Shown: positions 22,841-33,613 of the stretch, piece by piece | Position numbering within the stretch: the first letter of the stretch is position 1 | How the letters are laid out: each line of letters begins with the position of its first letter | NCBI RefSeq assembly: GCF_914767665.1 | Contig: NC_059504.1 | Span: 16,370,501-16,434,500 of the forward strand | From: Harmonia axyridis | Lineage: Eukaryota > Arthropoda > Insecta > Coleoptera > Coccinellidae | Direction: 5' to 3' | Length of the DNA stretch: 64,000 nucleotides | Notes under the pieces: generated by a model | The model's database searches: none | The model's input: the letters and a program-made list of their open reading frames with translations, nothing else | What the model was told of the DNA's origin: nothing | Position numbers and translations under genes: made by a program

Positions 22841-22878
22841 GTAAGTGTCGTGACGTCACACACTAGACGACTGGTATT
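22841..22878. repeat. CRE-like direct repeat unit 1 (TGACGTCA core)
   Basis: GTAAGTGTCGTGACGTCACA recurs with few changes at 23397-23432. The palindromic TGACGTCA is the consensus binding site of CREB/ATF-type bZIP factors. Its role here is not shown by the sequence. Confidence 0.5.
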
Positions 22879-23396
22879 CGCAGAGTGCTTACGAATTCAT
22901 TGGTGTACAATCACTTGTGTCGTTCGTGTCGTGTTTTGTTCGTTACACTGAGGCTAAATAACTTACTATATACATACATATAAACTACTTTTTTCTCTTT
23001 TTACTTTTTACTCCTCAGATAAATATGTTTTGCCATTGATAGACTTCAACAATCAGTACTCAACTACAAACTGTTTATGAAACGTTTTTTAAATAAATCA
23101 TCGTTATGAGTTGAACCATGATGAAGCAAACTCAAAAGTAGATACTCACTTGAAAAGTTTAACTCCTTTTATTTCTGCACTGACATAAGATGGATTTGAA
23201 GAAAAAAACTCCATCACTGCGAATACATATATCTATTTTAGGCAAATTGTCACTTTGTCCTTTCACGAAGCCTTCTTTCATTATGGTGACAAAAACAAAA
23301 CTCGAGTTAAAACTACACTGTACAACTAACTACAAACGGCGCGAGAGCCTTGGCGCGGCTAAGTATTTAAACGTAATTTATGGTGTAGCGATTACA

Positions 23397-23432
23397 GGTA
23401 AGAGCCGTGACGTCACAGACCAAAGACGTTCC
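23397..23432. repeat. CRE-like direct repeat unit 2 (TGACGTCA core)
   Basis: GGTAAGAGCCGTGACGTCAC with downstream AGACCAAAGACG aligns to the unit at 22841. The two lie about 555 bp apart in the same orientation, so they may be the matching parts of two copies of a repeat rather than a promoter pair. Confidence 0.5.
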
Positions 23433-23559
23433 GCGCTAAAATACGTAAATTTAAATAATCTATTTCTCAGTCATTTATTGATGGATTTTCAAAATTTTTC
23501 ACTGATTTATCAGTTTTGCTCTATATTTTAATTCTATCGTGTCAAATATAGTATTATCA

Positions 23560-24090
23560 ACATCACTAAACTAGTCCATTTCTCAATCTGCGTCAATACA
23601 CTAAACTACCATTCAATGAATTAAGGAGAATGTAGTGGAAAATAATTAATAATAATATATTATTACCTGCTATAAATCAAGTAAATCAAGAAGAATGTCC
23701 TTATAACTTAAATATTCAGGTGTAGTGTTATGTTTTTTCAATTGTTTTATCTCGACTAATTTAGGCATGTGGAATGGCTTACTATCTAATAGTACAAATG
23801 AGTTTTGTGCCACTAGATTGTAATGCCATTTCAATTGTACTACTACCTATTCAATATGTATGGATTTCCCCTCATCGAATAATCTGATAATGCTCTCCAG
23901 ATTACTGATCTGCTGTAGAAGCTTAATGTCCTCATTAGGTGCAATTCCAATTAGTATTCAATCACTGACTTTTCCTCTATTGGAGCGTGATTCAGTGTTA
24001 GTTTGGCTGAATGGACACCTTCACGAACAAGGAAAGCAGATAAATTATGAGTTGTAAAATTATCAACTCTTCAGCTCGATTTATTTCAAA
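23560..24090. other. AT-rich intergenic stretch, nothing recognised
   Basis: No significant frame. A plus-strand 65-codon frame at 23860-24057 shows no known domain. Confidence 0.4.
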
Positions 24091-24091
24091 T

Positions 24092-24977
24092 GATACTATT
24101 AGGGATTCATGGCTTGGCTTGATTTTCAAGCTATTTGGCTTGATTTTGACTTGATTTCAAGTCAAGCTCAAGACAAGTTGTAGTTTTTCAATCTCAATTC
24201 AAGTCAAGTATTTATTTACTTGAATCATATCCAGCTACTTGATTTTTTGCAGTTTTATTGTGTAGTGTCACATTAATAAAAAAATGATGATATTAGACGG
24301 AACGTTGCAAAAACACTTTTATTTATTACACTCATTGTATAAAAAAAGAACCGAAACTATTAATTTTTTTAAGAAACATAAATTAAATCACTATAAATCA
24401 TAACAAAATAAAAAATAATTAAACAATAAGGTTTCTTAATATTGAGAAAATTCCAGGCTTTTTTTGATTTAATAATTTTCCATCCAGGATCTAAGATACA
24501 TGAGGCATCTTATAGATTTGTCGCCTAACCTATTGCGGGTTTTTGTAACTGAAAGGGCAGCTCTGGAAAATTGTCTTTCAATAGAAGCTGAAGATGCTGG
24601 CGTTGTTGAAAAATCCTTGGCCATTTTGATCAAGTTTGGAAAGATATTTCTGAAACTACCAAAATCCACCAATAGATTTCATTGAAATGCGAGAAAACAA
24701 CTAATAAAGTCACACTGGCAAATGCTTTAGTCTCTCGGCACTCAAGGAATCCCCATATTTAGCCTAGGCGCGCACGAGATTGCAGAAATATATGCCGTGC
24801 GACGCGTGCATATCAAGCTCAAGTAATGTCAAGTAGCTTGATATCAAGTCAAGCAATAAATATATGAAATCAAGTCAAGTCAAGCTCAAGTATGTAATTT
24901 TTCACGAGCTTGATTTTCAAGTCATGTAGTTGGTTAAAATGTCAAGCTACTTGGCTTGATGAATCCCTAGATACTAT
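24092..24977 (-). mobile_element. hAT element, 870 bp, with perfect 8-bp TSD (GATACTAT)
   Basis: GATACTAT occurs at 24092-24099 and again at 24970-24977. Between them the element 24100-24969 begins TAGGGATTCATGGCTTGGCT and ends with the reverse complement of TAGGGATTCATCAAGCCAAG. Sub-terminal regions are packed with AAGTCAAG and CTTGA repeats, typical of hAT transposase-binding regions. The 8-bp TSD and the hAT dimerisation domain fragment inside agree. It is internally deleted and non-autonomous. A sister copy lies at 59399-60007. Confidence 0.95.
24469..24672 (-). pseudogene. hAT transposase C-terminal dimerisation domain fragment
   Basis: The minus-strand frame includes FPNLIKMAKDFSTTPASSAS, then IERQFSRAALSVTKTRNRLG and CLMYLRSWMENY. 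This is the hATC signature (P.SSA..ER.FS.A....T..R..L.....+.LM.L). The DNA-binding BED finger and catalytic RNase H-like core are absent. The 67 codons are intact, which suggests the deletion derivative is not very old or is a recent copy. Confidence 0.93.
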
Positions 24978-24979
24978 AC

Positions 24980-26915
24980 ATATCAGAAATTTTATTTTTT
25001 TGTCCACTAATCTAAATATTTGGTGTTTCAGGTGAGGCACTTTGACGTTCAATATTTGGATATTTATATTGTGAATGAACAATCAGTAAGTACCATTTTT
25101 CATTAACTATGACCAATCTCAAAGAAGCAATTGGAAATATAAAAAAATTCGAACTGTTTAATACTAAATCATCCGAACTTGTTGTAACGCACTCATCTTT
25201 GACGTCCAAGGTGATAAGAGGAGCTTTTTTGTGCCTTTTTCCGAGCCTGATTATACGTTGAAATGCATATAAATTTGTGCCTTTTTTCCATGTCCACGTG
25301 ATGCATTAAATTGAGAAGAAGTTCTTTATTTTATTGATTCATTACACATTGCCTTTTTCGTGCCAATTTCCGAGCCTGATTATCCGTGCCTTATATTTGA
25401 AGGAATTATGGTGCCAATTTTCCTGGCATAAATTAAGCAAGAAGAATAAGCATTTGATCAAATATAAATCTTTCCACTTTCCCTTCTAAAGAATCAAAAT
25501 AGGCAAGAAATAGGCATCCTTCAATAAGAGGATTATCGGCAGATGATATGAGAAGTTCTTCTCGAAAGATTGGTACCTCTCAAAACTCGAAACTTCGATT
25601 TTTACTATCTATACCCAACTGTAGAGTTGGGAAATCGTTCTAGGACCTCTTGAACATTCGATACAGCATTATTTTACCACGTCGATCCCCATCACCTTCA
25701 AATTCGGTTCAAAACCTTCGGATACACCGACAAATCCGATTAGTAGCCGTTCGATTCAGTTACCGATTCCGGATATCTGATGTCCGCGTATTGTGAAGAA
25801 TTTATGGCAAACCACTCCGGCCGTCTCTTGAGATTAACAGCCAGTGGCGTGCTTAGCATGGAATCTAGGTTTCCCTAACAAATTCGAACAGAACAAATGT
25901 AGGTATTCATAATAAGAGTAAGCATAATCAAAATAGGCTTGATATTCATGATTCTTCTGTTTCATTTCTTCAAACCGGCGCCGCACTACTTGTTTGAATT
26001 GTGAACGCTATGTTGGGAAAAGCATACACTGTGATATACTAGCTCACATCTCATAACAATCTCTATAAAAAAAACAAAATCGTAATTCAGATATTTTAAT
26101 GAAGAAAATTATGAAAAATTAATGTGAGTGACTGCAGGTCTGTGACTGATAGACATTTTTATTTTGTTGGCTTTTTATTTCATTTTCTAGTTAAATTAGT
26201 TTCTTCAAAAAAGAATGATTTTCCTGATATGATAATAGCGAATCCTATACAGGGCGTTACTGAAAAAATGGGAATCCTTATTGAAAATTGAAGGGGATCT
26301 TCTATTCTTAGGCCTTTCCTTGAAAAGCTAATCGCTTCTAAAAGTTATTATTTTTTTTCTTCAAATTGCTGAAGAGTTCAGAGAATCGCATTTTATGATC
26401 ATATTCTACCAATAATAAAACGTGAAGCACCTACCAGTTTCCTTCGATTTCATTTACAGAAGATCAGTTCTTGCACAATTTTATATTTTATTAGAAAACT
26501 AAAACTTTTACGGATCCAACACTAATGGTTGAAAATGATGCGTTATTTCAAACGAATGTTTTAATTGAGCAATTTTGTTTTTTTGAAAAGTTTTACTGAG
26601 GATACAATAGGAGTCGAATGTTTTATTCCTTCAAAAGATCATAAAAATATATTCATCGGTAGCCTTTCCATTGGTGAAAGATGCTCACAAAAGCCATTCT
26701 TTCAACACTACAATTTGAAAAAAAAAGCATTTTTTTCATCATTTTTGAAAGGATATAACATTACTCGTTAAATGCCGCTTCTATAAGACACCTTCAATTT
26801 GCCACAAAGATTCAACCCCTATGAATTTGTATCTTAAAAAAGAGAATCTTTATGATAAGATTCCCATTACATACTTACTATAATTCATTGTCTATTTCTT
26901 ATATTTTCATATTTA
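24980..26915. other. Intergenic stretch; only a short direct repeat recognised
   Basis: A 20-bp block TTCCGAGCCTGATTAT with similar GTGCC flanks occurs at about 25236-25255 and 25368-25384. A moderately GC-rich segment lies at 25660-25870. No gene is recognised. The minus frame 25012-25209 and the plus frame 26565-26771 have no known domains. Confidence 0.4.
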
Positions 26916-27024
26916 TAGGGTCTGCCAATAAGAGGTTGCATTTTGAATAGCTAGCTTTCTTTGCAGATGTCACTTTTGAAACTGTCATCTTTTGATATTC
27001 GACAAGTAAAAACTAAGCTATTAT

Positions 27025-29016
27025 CAAAAATGCAGGGCCCCCGCAAGGGCATTCAACGCCCGCGTGCCGAAAATATTTTGGCGCCCCTTAAAGGGGGGAA
27101 GTGGAGAAAAACGTCGCAGGATAATCGGCAAAAAATGTTTCAGTTTTTGTTAGGAATTTATTTGTAGAAGGGTTAAAAAAACTATCAGCAACCTTTATTG
27201 GATGCTTTAAGAACTTTATGCTGTCAGTTGTTGCATAATACATTTTTTAAATTTTTCATTATTTTATTCAAGCATTCGATCAAAACCGCATTTTATTTTA
27301 ATTTTGAAATGAAACTGCAGAGTTTTCAAAACCTGAGCTTTATTCTTCTTTAATCTATTCATAAATATATAAACCAAACAATAAACAAATAACAAATAAA
27401 ATATTCAATTAAAGGATAAAATTGAATGGATGTTTTTCTAGATTTGGCTGCTGCGAATTCTTTTATTATATTATCAAAAATAAATTTTATCGAGTATCTC
27501 TTGCTCTATAGCTAAGATGGCCAAACCAGATAATCTTTCTTGTGACAATCGTCAAAAGTGTCGTTTGTAGTCGTAGTTGTTAGGATGGCCGACTCTACAG
27601 AGGCTAGATTTTCAATACTTGTTAAAGTCGATGGTTCACATGTTGCAGAAGATGGCGATGGCGCCGCTTTAGAAACTGTAATTTCTTTTCCCTCTATCGT
27701 TTCAGTATTAGAACATACTCCCAGTCATCTTCTCCCTTTGTTGAAGTCTAGCTTTTTTTTGCTGTCGAAATTTTGCACCAGAAGGTCGTTTTCTCTTGTA
27801 TGGCTCCTAGAATTTAAAAAAAACTTGATCCAAAATTGGTAAGGACATTCACCCATGATTTACTTTGCGCCATCTCTTTGAGAATAACCCGTATGTTTTC
27901 ATTTTTATGAATTTAAACCTTAAATCCGAGCCTTTAAACCTAAACGGAGTTAATATTAATAATAATAAGTTAAGACCGATCTGAAGCACATACCCTGTTC
28001 CTGTTATAATAATTAATTTTTGGCAAAGGTGAAATATAATTTTTTAGAATGTCAAACGGCTACGAACATCAAATAAATAATACAGATCCAGGGTGCATAT
28101 TAAAAAAAAAATTAAGTATAATATGATGGTGGCCCCAGGTAACAAATTCAAAATATCAAAGTCGATTCAATTTTTTCACGATTACAAACAATACTTCCCT
28201 ATTTGAAGCAAATAAAAGTAATATTATAGTATATAGGTATGGGCTAATTTAGGATGTGCACCATTTTAAACAGAAAAAAAAAATCGAATTTTATAGACTA
28301 ATAGAAATGCTAATACTGTATGTAGATAGGTACTTACCATTTCATAAAATTTAATTGAATCACAACAAGAAACAGTAAAACAAACCACAATTACACAAAA
28401 TACAAATCTTTTTAATTATCTGAATATTTTAATTTTTTGCGGCTTGACCTCAACCCTTAAACGTTTCGAAACAAAATAACTATTCTTTGGATAGGTTTCT
28501 GCTGTTATAGCATAGCAAGCAGATTTTGGTAGTTTCAGAAATTCTCTGTAACCTGTAGTATTTTTCCTACAGATGGTGGCGAAAGTTTCAGTAATTCCCC
28601 TGGCTAAAAGCTATTGCTTCGGTATTTATGATTGTTTATGTGTACCATATGCGTTTTAGTGAAGATCGAAGAAATGGTGCCCGCCGTCCGGTGCAGGTGG
28701 TCCATAAAAAAATCCCGTACCGACAAAGGGATGATTATTTATGATTTGTTTACTCGGAAAGAATCGTATAAATGCAATCTGTGGCCGAGGTTATTTTATG
28801 GGGATTGCGACGTTCGGGTTCGGGAACTTGTTTGGATGTGTAAAAGATGTCTTTGCACGTTGAAAATTGTTGAAAAAATAAAAAAAAAACTTTTTCAAAA
28901 ACCTTTGGTCTTTCGGTTTTTCATGCGGTCTATAAGAGATTTTGGCGCCCCTTCAGAGTGGCGCCCGCGTGCGGTGCACGCGTTGAACGCGCGGTTGCGG
29001 GGGCCCTGCAAAAATG
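27025..29016 (-). mobile_element. hAT element, 1,976 bp, nested, with perfect 8-bp TSD (CAAAAATG)
   Basis: CAAAAATG at 27025-27032 and 29009-29016 flanks an element running from CAGGGCCCCCGCAA (27033) to its exact complement TTGCGGGGGCCCTG (ending 29008). The 14-bp TIRs are perfect and are followed by further imperfect GC-rich inverted sequence. An 8-bp TSD, CAGGG-type ends and hAT protein motifs on the minus strand agree. The interior is internally deleted and decayed. Confidence 0.96.
27440..27810 (-). pseudogene. hAT transposase relic: N-terminal motif joined to C-terminal end
   Basis: On the minus strand, 27803-27760 reads PYKRKRPSGAKFRQQ, the basic KRK.PSGA.FRK motif near the N-terminus of hAT transposases that carry a TTF/ZMYM-type zinc finger. 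Only about 215 bp further on, 27545-27481 reads SQERLSGLAILAIEQEILDK, the conserved C-terminal end (RLSGLA.L.IE). It continues after a one-base frameshift as FDNIIKEFAAAKSRK. The whole catalytic core between them is missing. The plus-strand open frame at 27558-27842 is only the antisense shadow of this relic. Confidence 0.9.
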
Positions 29017-29760
29017 TATCGATATAAGAATTAACAATGCACTGAAATTGGTCAAATTCATTATAAAATGATGAAAAGTTAGCAGTCGCGAATAAATTAA
29101 AGCAGGTTTAGATCATCGTGAAGCATATTCTCGGCATGCAATAGTGATATAGGTGGAAAAATTCGAACTGTTGGGACAAAATAGTGATAGTAAGATTTGA
29201 AACCGTCTGCGTCGCTCAAGAACAATTCAGAATATTGCTGTTGTAACCACATTGTTGACGGAAATCTAGGTTTCGATTCCTAGTCGATCTTGGGAGTTCC
29301 CAGACGACATTTTACCGTATTTTGCTTGAAGTCTTAATGTTTATATGAAAAAGACGGAACTACGTGCCACAGAAGCAACGAAACAATCGCAATTAGTAAG
29401 AAAAGTTTCCTGGTTGGGTTATTTCTCGAAAAGGTGATCACAATTGGCCACTGAGATGTTGTGATATAACACCTTCATACTTTTGCTTCGGGGCCCACGT
29501 AAAAAAAAGGCCCTATGTCAATGCTCTTCAATCGATTCAAGACCTTAAAGCTGTACCTTTAGAGTTTTTCTTTGGGGCCACGTGAAAGATGAGGTCTATG
29601 CCAATGCTCCACAATGAATTGAAGGCCATAAAGATGGAATTCGCGGAGTTATTGAGGACAGACATCTCCAAATGTGCTAATTGGTGATGGAAATTGTAAG
29701 GAAAGAAATATCGAGTTTGTAAACTGAATCAAAGGAACTTCGAATCGGGCAGAAATTCAC
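29014..29760 (+). pseudogene. DUF4817-type transposase, heavily decayed
   Basis: Scattered pieces in shifting frames follow the family order. An MYRYKN start at about 29014 resembles MKRYKLQERIGI and MHRFMLQQLIGI at the related 5' ends. SWEFPDDILPYF corresponds to the LGIS..TL.RIL region. Near 29570-29610, FLWGHVKDEVYANAPQ lies in one frame. A preceding piece, YFCFGAHVKKRPYVNALQ, is a diverged tandem duplicate of the same roughly 90 bp. Catalytic motifs with the first and second acidic residues are lost. Confidence 0.8.
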
Positions 29761-29959
29761 TTTGAGCTCTTAGTTAAGTTCTTTAATAAATGTCGCCAAG
29801 CCATTCACATGGCCATCTTAATCAATTTGAACCTAACAGTGTAAAGTCAGGCTGAAATATAATCAGGAGAGTCACATCTATAAATGAAAATCTTATTGGT
29901 CTTAAAATATTAAGGAGAATATTTCACTAGAACCTCTTATCAGAAAACCCTTCATTTAT

Positions 29960-30645
29960 ATATTAATGTATATTTAACATAAAATCTGTGAAATCGAAAA
30001 ATGCGCGAAACAACTCTCCCCCACCTCTGAGTCTAGACCTGCCACTGTTAACAAGGACTCCAAAAACCCGCAAATCCAATAATTGAATTCGAAACTTCTT
30101 GAAAACCTGGGAGTTTAGGCTCCTTTCACACCCTCGTTAAGATTCAGATTCACGGGTTTTGTTTGGAGATTAGGGGGGATTTGGAGTGATGGTTTTTGTG
30201 TCGGGTCTGGTCAGGGCTTGTCGGACGAAGATGCGGATGATGTGGTCCGAGTAAAAACCGTTGATGGAATCTGTTTTGTCCACTTTGTCCGTGTCATTTC
30301 TTTCGGTGTTTCGGACTCTGGAGATTTTCGCATGATGTAGTCGTTTTGGAGTCCGAGGTTTCTGTTTAAGGGAGGGGTTTGGGGGTTGGAGGGGGGAGTT
30401 GTCGCCGTGGAGTGGGATACAGTGTTGGATTAACTTGCAACGCACCCTTTTCATTTGGTTACATCGGTTTTTCACCGCTATAGTTGTGTTTGCTGAGGTT
30501 TTTAATTTTTTGGTCTCAAAGTGAGGTTAGTGTTCTTTGAAAAATCGAATGGAAAAAAAAATGAATTCCATATTCAAATAATTATTCAATAATATGTGTT
30601 GAGAATATTTTTTTGCACTATCCAGCTTTCTCGATACAATCTTTC
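29960..30645. other. Intergenic stretch with a G-rich segment
   Basis: The segment 30170-30475 is unusually G-rich on the plus strand (GGGAGGGGTTTGGGGGTTGG near 30369) and leaves a 101-codon minus-strand frame rich in Lys, Asn, Thr and Pro. I recognise no domain in it. The open frame probably reflects the base skew. Confidence 0.35.
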
Positions 30646-30651
30646 ATTATT

Positions 30652-31380
30652 AAGAAATAATCCTGAAACACGTCGATATTTGATTTTAATTTACCTATTT
30701 TAAAATAATAATCTAATATACAGGGTGAATTATTTTTGAGTGATGACGTCTCCGTCGTTTTTTTTAAATGGAAGACCCCCATTTTGTCTCAATTTTCCTA
30801 TTACTCTAGCTGAGCTGATCCAAAAAATGTATCACATGTTGATTCCAACTGGAACAGGGTGGACAAAAATACTATAGTTTTGTGTGTGCTCATCAAGTAA
30901 CGCGTTATATTCTTTATTAGTTAAATTAACAATATTATCAAAAATACTTATTGTCTAGCGGCAATTGGTTTGAATGTAACACCCTGTAGTTTGTTACATT
31001 TTTAGATTAATAGAAATGAGCTGTTTCCGAACATGTTTGGTACTTGTGGTCTAGCAGACGGAATATAAAAGAAATTATTTCTTATTTTTATACATTTTTA
31101 TTAATCTAAAAATGTAACAAACTACAGAGTGTTACATTCAAACCAATTGCCTCCAGACAATAAGTATTTTGATAATATTGTTAATTTAACTAATAAAGAA
31201 TGTTACGCGTTACTTTATGAACACACACAAAACTATTGTATTTTTGTCCACCCTGTACCAATTGGAATCAACATGTGATATATTTTTGGAATCAGCTCAG
31301 CTAGAGTAATCGGAAAATTGAGACAAAATGAGGGTTTTCCATTTAAAGAAATGACGGTGACGTGTTTCAGGATTATTTCT
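30652..31380. repeat. Large foldback repeat, arms of about 250 bp
   Basis: Left arm 30763-31017 and right arm 31095-31347 are reverse complements at roughly nine bases in ten. They share, for example, GAGCTGAT.CC, ACATGTTGATTCCAA and GTTACATTTTTAGATTAATA. The loop is 77 bp. The outermost AAGAAATAATCCTGAAACACG (30652-30672) pairs with 31361-31380, with about 90 extra bases in the left arm including a TACAGGGTG motif. No coding capacity. It could be a foldback transposon or two head-on copies of one repeat. Confidence 0.9.
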
Positions 31381-31399
31381 CAAAATGGTCTGTTTAGCA

Positions 31400-32715
31400 A
31401 AGAATGATTTTGTTTCATACTTGACAGACACAGTGTATATTATAATATTCGATTATACACCAAGTCACGAGATATATTGTCTGTACTCGAGTTCGTTAAG
31501 ATTAAAGAACGAATAACTTCAATAACTATAACCAAAGTACTGCATTTTGATAATTCAATGATATTTCACTGAGTTTGACTTTTATATTTTTGGCGAACGT
31601 CCAAGAATGTTACTATAGAAATCCCAATATGGCAGGAGGCGAAACACCAAAACGATTATATCACGTCGTCAAGGGTATATCCAATTATCAAAACGACTAA
31701 CTATGGGAAATTAACGGAATCTATTGGTTCATAAAAATATGAGTTATATAATCAGAGTTATTTCTTAATTCATACAATCATTTGGTGTACATTTCCTGAT
31801 CTATTTTGAGTTATTAGTTCTCAGGAACCCACATAATTTTACTCCCCGAATTTGTTCCAAATCAAATCCACCACTAATTCCGCTCGATATGAATTGATTT
31901 CTCGACCTTCGAGAAATATCGATAGTTCACGAATAAATATATTTCTCCGACTTCAATTTGTAGTATAATTGGAATTCGATATTTTGCCCAATTCAATTTC
32001 CTCCAGAATAGGTTTCCAGAATCTGAAGGTTCGTTACGTTTCTCTGGGATTGGATTATTGAAATACAAATCTTCTATGGCTTTATATAATGAAATTTCAG
32101 TTCTAATCGAATCGTCTGAACTGAATTGGTATACTTTTATGGAAGAAATTTCAAGCGTAGAAAAAACTGTCTAGTTGGAAGGTTTCAAAGAATATTCCGA
32201 TTGTATTTTCCAATAATGTACATAAAAGGTGAGTCTTTTTCTACAACTCCACTCAATTAGTACAGCGTAGTTTTTTCATACAGGGTTGACAACACAAAAA
32301 AGTTTAGCTTCAGCTGGATATTTAAAAAAAAAATGATTGCTGTTCTTTGTTAACTTTCTATCAAAAACGTGACGTATTTTCGAAGTCCTGAGTAACTCTG
32401 ATAACAAGGAAACTAATTATTGTCTCTTACTGGTAGAAAGTTGAATAACCGCAATGATATGTAAAGTTCTGAATTGTAATAAGATGCAGCGATGATGTCT
32501 AATCCTAGTTCTACATGAATTTTGACAAGTTTTCGTGGCAAGTTTGAGCAGAATAGTGTCAGTTAATCTTACGAAATTAGATGGGGTGCATCAGAATGTT
32601 GTTTAATGAAATTTACGTCATCTAACGAAGTATTCATGAGAATCTGCTCCGAAATAGTGCATGAAAATTACCTAATTTGTCTCATCTTATACAAGGTGCA
32701 TCGAAAGAAACTTTA
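31400..32715. other. AT-rich intergenic stretch, nothing recognised
   Basis: Only short frames of no known type are present (for example 31874-32068, minus). Confidence 0.4.
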
Positions 32716-32721
32716 TACATA

Positions 32722-33207
32722 TACTAACTGACAAAAAAACTGCAACACCCAGAAGGAGCTGTTTAAATTTTAATTTTTTTTCTGGTGAAACATAGATAGT
32801 ATAGCAAGGAGTAAATGATTGAATTTGGAGAAAAAAACCATTTTTGTTACTTAAATATTGTAATTGTTTTTTGCAAGTTTTTTAAAGTTTACAACAAAAC
32901 AGCTGTTCAAGGAGGATCAAAGTCGATGTTTAGTTGTTGTTAAAATGCCTAGAGCACGTGTACGCGGACTTTATCGCCAGATTAGTGAATTTGAAAGAGG
33001 TCGAATTATTGGTCTATGGGAGGCGGGGTTGTATTTCAAGAAATCGCTATCCGTACGAACAGAAATCCAACTAGTGTTATGAGATGTTGTCAAGCGTCGT
33101 TTTCCTTCAAATTTCAATCATTTACTCCTTGCTATGTATACCACAGAAAAAAAATCGAATTAAAACAGGTGTGCTCCTTCTGGATGTTGCTTCTTTGCCA
33201 GTTAGCA
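32722..33207 (+). mobile_element. Tc1-like deletion derivative, about 485 bp, both ends present
   Basis: The left end CTAACTGACAAAAAAACTGC at 32724 and the reverse complement of the right end at 33205 (CTAACTGGCAAAGAAGCAAC) form a TIR that continues imperfectly for about 100 bp (both contain AGCAAGGAGTAAATGATTGA). Between them is only the N-terminal coding part, starting at 32946 with MPRARVRGLYRQISEFERGR. It is cut off after VMRCCQA by a deletion joining it to the 3' arm. The related copies at 20465 and 61030 retain other parts. Confidence 0.9.
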
Positions 33208-33209
33208 TA

Positions 33210-33610
33210 TTTGTTTAGCTAACCATTCGGAGGGCATAAGAATTCAATTCAATTCATTCAGGATGAAAAGATAATGTACACTTTTTTAACATAATTATAT
33301 CTATATAAATCCCATAACAACCGGTTGGTTAAAGAGCAGTTACCTAGGCAAGAATGCCTGTGGTGTAATTCAACCCTTTCGCGGATGCTACAACAATTTG
33401 TACATACTCAACCAATAACATAATTGTAAAACTTAAAACTGCGTTTATTTTGCTTGAGAGCAGAGCATACAGCGTTGAATTGTATTAAAATTAGGGTAAA
33501 ATTAAGATGTTAACCCCTAGATTGTTAGCTGCATACTGCCTCTTCGTTCCGTCTTCAGCGTCTTGGTGGTACTTGAAGTTCGTGGTCAAGGGGTTGAGTA
33601 TACAGAGTCG
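33210..33610. other. Intergenic stretch, nothing recognised
   Basis: Mixed composition. No frame or repeat recognised. Confidence 0.35.
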
Positions 33611-33613
33611 GAG

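Larger units (their letters stand above)
26918..29950 (+). mobile_element. Mariner-superfamily element (DUF4817 type) split by a hAT insertion
   Basis: The left end, GGGTCTGCCAATAAGAGGTT, matches the reverse complement of the right end, GGGTTTTCTGATAAGAGGTT (about 29931-29950). The 5' leader carries the TTTTGATATTCGACAAGTAA-type sequence shared with related 5' ends at 46.1, 53.3 and 54.8 kb (there TTTTGACATTTGAC). Removing the hAT element (27033-29008 plus one TSD) leaves about 1.05 kb. The start codon region lies exactly at the hAT insertion, in the repeated CAAAAATG. Confidence 0.85.

Noticed and set aside
25846..25870. CAGTGGCGTGCTTAGC as a hAT left end
   Set aside because: It resembles a hAT terminus, but no matching right end or 8-bp duplication was found downstream.
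27558..27842. Plus-strand 94-codon open frame as a gene
   Set aside because: It is antisense to the hAT transposase relic, whose KRKRPSGA motif is read from the minus strand of the same bases.
28632..29027. 131-codon plus-strand frame as a gene
   Set aside because: It runs through the GC-rich right TIR of the hAT element and across the TSD into the mariner, so it cannot be a natural coding unit. No domain was recognised.
30170..30475. 101-codon minus-strand frame
   Set aside because: The strand is strongly C-rich and the product is low in complexity. The open frame is explained by base skew.
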